From the NCBI GenBank assembly GCA_927798255.1, contig CAKMMH010000084.1:1-7318 (forward strand): 7,318 bases of DNA, read 5' to 3'. The first letter of the stretch is position 1. Every line of letters begins with the position of its first letter. The stretch comes from an uncultured bacterium. GTDB taxonomy: Bacteria > Bdellovibrionota_C > UBA2361 > CAKMMH01. Below, in pieces: positions 5,409-7,318 of this stretch. The position numbers and the translations under genes are program-made. Below the pieces are notes generated by a model. It did not search any database. It was not told where the DNA came from and worked only from the letters and a program-made list of their open reading frames with translations.

Positions 5409-6491
5409 ATGACATCAGATTTTATAAGAAAGACTTTAATTCCTAATAATGAAGATATGCAATCTTGGAGTAATTTATCAAGTCTTGCTGGCGATTCTAG
5501 TAGTGATGATGAACAAGAAGGAAGCAGTATAAAATCTTTAAGACCAAATGCGTTTTTAGAGTATATAGGTCAAGATAGGGTAAAGGAAACGGTAAAAATT
5601 GCATGTAGCGCAGCATTAAAAAGAGAGGATACATTAGATCATATTTTGTTTCATGGGCCTCCAGGACTTGGAAAAACTTCAATGGCAAGATTAATTGCAA
5701 ATGAGCTTGGAGTAGGGTTTAAGACCACATCTGGTCCTGTTATCGAAAAACCAGGGGATTTGGCTGCAATTTTAACAAGTCTAAATGAAAATGATGTATT
5801 ATTTATAGATGAAATTCATAGGATTCCAAGAGTTGTAGAAGAAGTTTTATATCCAGCTATGGAAGATTTTGAAATTGACATTATGATAGGAAACGGTCCT
5901 GCTGCAAAATCGATAAAAATCGATTTAAAACCATTTACTTTAATAGGTGCTACAACTAGGACTGGGCTTTTAACTTCCCCTCTAAGGGATAGATTTGGGC
6001 TAATTTTAAGACTTGATTTTTATAAGATTGAAGAGCTTAGAGATATAGTTCTTCGTTCAGCTAGCATACTAAATTTAAAAATTGATGATTTAGGCGCTTT
6101 AGAAATTGCAAGACGCTCTAGGGGAACACCAAGAATTGCAAATAAGCTTTTAAAGCGCGTTAGAGATTATGCTCAAACGAATGACTCTGATGTTATCAAT
6201 AAAGAGATTGCTAAAAAAGCGTTAGATTTTCTTCAAATTGATAATCTTGGTCTTGATGAGATGGATAGGTTTATTTTAAAAACTATAATTGAAAAATTTC
6301 AAGGAGGGCCTGTAGGTATAGAAACTATATCATCAGTAAAAAAAAAAAAAAAAGACACAATTGAAGATGTTTATGAACCATATTTAATCCAAGAAGGATT
6401 TCTTATAAGAACAAAAAGGGGACGTGTCGTAACAGAGCAAGGTTATAAACATCTAGGAATAAAATTTAACGGTGAATTATTGTTTGTTTAG
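5409..6491 (+). CDS. ruvB: Holliday junction branch-migration ATPase RuvB
   Basis: RuvB is the AAA+ motor that, as hexamers with RuvA, drives branch migration of Holliday junctions in recombination and repair. All main motifs are present: [13 protein letters not shown] (43-55), Walker A GPPGLGKT (83-90), [14 protein letters not shown] (107-120), Walker B LFIDEIHR (131-138), sensor 1 ATTRTG (181-186), the arginine-finger region LRDRFG (192-197), sensor 2 [13 protein letters not shown] (238-250), and the C-terminal winged-helix domain with [17 protein letters not shown] (316-332) and [14 protein letters not shown]. At 360 aa it is about 15-25 residues longer than usual, because of a Ser/Asp/Glu-rich N-terminal leader (about 1-40). 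Residues 311-315 are five lysines encoded by a 16-A run. An AAAGAG site lies 8 nt before the ATG. It follows sufS by 30 bp, so co-transcription is likely; ruvA and ruvC are not in the window. Confidence 0.97.
   Translation: MTSDFIRKTLIPNNEDMQSWSNLSSLAGDSSSDDEQEGSSIKSLRPNAFLEYIGQDRVKETVKIACSAALKREDTLDHILFHGPPGLGKTSMARLIANELGVGFKTTSGPVIEKPGDLAAILTSLNENDVLFIDEIHRIPRVVEEVLYPAMEDFEIDIMIGNGPAAKSIKIDLKPFTLIGATTRTGLLTSPLRDRFGLILRLDFYKIEELRDIVLRSASILNLKIDDLGALEIARRSRGTPRIANKLLKRVRDYAQTNDSDVINKEIAKKALDFLQIDNLGLDEMDRFILKTIIEKFQGGPVGIETISSVKKKKKDTIEDVYEPYLIQEGFLIRTKRGRVVTEQGYKHLGIKFNGELLFV
6338..6353 (+). repeat. 16-A homopolymer inside ruvB
   Basis: An uninterrupted run of 16 A encodes the end of a Val codon and Lys311-Lys315 of RuvB. 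One A fewer would bring a stop 12 codons after the run, and one A more would bring TGA within four codons, so the tract length decides whether full RuvB is made. Poly(A) tracts of this kind are known sites of replication and RNA polymerase slippage in AT-rich endosymbiont genomes. They are also a common place for sequencing or assembly error. Confidence 0.9.
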
Positions 6492-6529
6492 ATAATTTAA
6501 TTCGTTGATAATAAAAAAGAAAATAGTTT

Positions 6530-7318
6530 ATGGTTACTAAAAGATTACGATTAGCTGTTTGGTGGGAAAGGCTTGAGATGCCTTTAAAACTAGCACTTTT
6601 TGTGCTTGGAGCTTCGCTTTTAGCATTAGTTATCTATTGGCAAAAACCTCGGTTTGAAATTGAGAATTTTGGAAGTAATTTAACTTTTTTTATCCTTATT
6701 AATTTAAATATTGCACTTCTTTTTGTTTTTGTTTTTCTCGTAGCAAGAAATATCGTTAAACTTATTTTTGAACGAAAACAAAATATACTAGGTTCAAAGT
6801 TAAAAGAAAAATTAATTTTTGCATTTGGTGGTTTAACTCTTGTTCCTACAATTATCATTTTTATTCTTTCTAGCACAATGCTTAGTCATTCAATGGAAGA
6901 AATTTTTTCGAAAAATATTTTGGAAGCTATTACTGGGGCTAATGAACTTGCACAAAATTACTACGGGAGTGTTGAGAAGGATTATGAAAGTTTAGGAAGT
7001 GAGATAGAAAAAGAAATAGGAAAAGAAATTAATAATCTAAATATTAATAATCCTGAAAATAAAAAGGAAATTCTTAAAGGTTATTTTTCTTCAGTAATTC
7101 AAGATGAGAATGTGTTTGATGTAACATTAGTTGATGATAAAGATAATGTTGTAGCCGATTTTACAAAGCAAAATATAAAGAGCAAATATAAACTTAGTCT
7201 AGATGGCGAGTCAATAAAAGAAATAATTAAAAAACATGTTTCTAGGTCTATTGTAGAGGAAGTCGGTAAAGACCAGGTGATGAGGATTTATTATCCAATA
7301 AGAATTAATAATGAATAT
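6530..7318 (+). CDS. NtrY-like sensor histidine kinase, N-terminal part
   Basis: The frame is open from ATG at 6530 to the window end, giving 263 codons of a longer gene. Three membrane segments are visible at about residues 19-36, 51-72 and 95-118. The stretch between the second and third (LNIALLFVFVFLVARNIVKLIFERKQNILGSKLKEKL, shown by key parts ARNIVKLIFERK and GSKLKEKL) followed by FGGLTLVPT is characteristic of NtrY-type kinases. After the third segment comes a helical, Glu/Lys-rich probable periplasmic sensor region (about 119-263). HAMP, PAS and kinase domains would lie beyond the edge. NtrY with NtrX forms a two-component system linked to nitrogen or envelope responses in proteobacteria; the ligand here is unknown. 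There is no strong ribosome site, but an in-frame TAG two codons upstream fixes the 5' limit. It follows ruvB by 38 bp without a visible terminator. Confidence 0.85.
   Translation, partial: MVTKRLRLAVWWERLEMPLKLALFVLGASLLALVIYWQKPRFEIENFGSNLTFFILINLNIALLFVFVFLVARNIVKLIFERKQNILGSKLKEKLIFAFGGLTLVPTIIIFILSSTMLSHSMEEIFSKNILEAITGANELAQNYYGSVEKDYESLGSEIEKEIGKEINNLNINNPENKKEILKGYFSSVIQDENVFDVTLVDDKDNVVADFTKQNIKSKYKLSLDGESIKEIIKKHVSRSIVEEVGKDQVMRIYYPIRINNEY

Noticed and set aside
5497..5700. 67-codon minus-strand ORF inside ruvB
   Set aside because: It lies wholly antisense to the conserved Walker A region of ruvB and is a shadow of that gene.
6634..6876. 80-codon minus-strand ORF opposite the ntrY-like gene
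   Set aside because: The plus strand here encodes the characteristic NtrY membrane segments, so the antisense frame is a shadow.

Overview
This is a very AT-rich bacterial window (roughly a quarter to 30% G+C by eye). It carries three housekeeping genes, one regulatory gene cut by the window edge, several proteins I do not recognise, and an unusually large non-coding block. YacG and an NtrY-like membrane sensor kinase suggest a Gram-negative, proteobacterium-like or delta-type lineage. I cannot name the organism. The AT bias, a 16-A run inside ruvB, an in-frame stop splitting a helical protein gene and about 950 bp without genes together resemble a genome under relaxed selection or reduction; that is an inference.

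Layout. (a) 14-1255, plus strand: a helical, probably HEAT-like protein and a 63-codon second ORF in the same frame, separated only by TAA and four codons. (b) 1257-1361: a run of about fifteen degenerate 7-bp units, richer in G+C than its surroundings. (c) 1465-2102, minus strand: yacG (zinc-finger gyrase inhibitor family) downstream of a 96-aa unrecognised protein gene, with a perfect 15-bp inverted repeat between them that is probably a terminator. (d) 2103-3049: no credible gene, but several short tandem, direct and inverted repeats. (e) 3050-4018, minus strand: a 322-aa protein with one N-terminal membrane segment and a helical, coiled-coil-like body, function unknown. (f) 4110-7318, plus strand: sufS (cysteine desulfurase), ruvB (Holliday-junction branch-migration ATPase) and the first 263 codons of an ntrY-like histidine kinase. 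These are closely spaced and may be co-transcribed, although they belong to different pathways (Fe-S assembly, recombination, signal transduction).

I found no RNA gene, insertion sequence, transposase or CRISPR array. I see no convincing new multi-gene system. The items most worth a second look are the poly(A) tract that replaces a normally non-lysine segment of RuvB without changing its length, the heptamer repeat block, the split helical gene and the repeat-rich gene desert.
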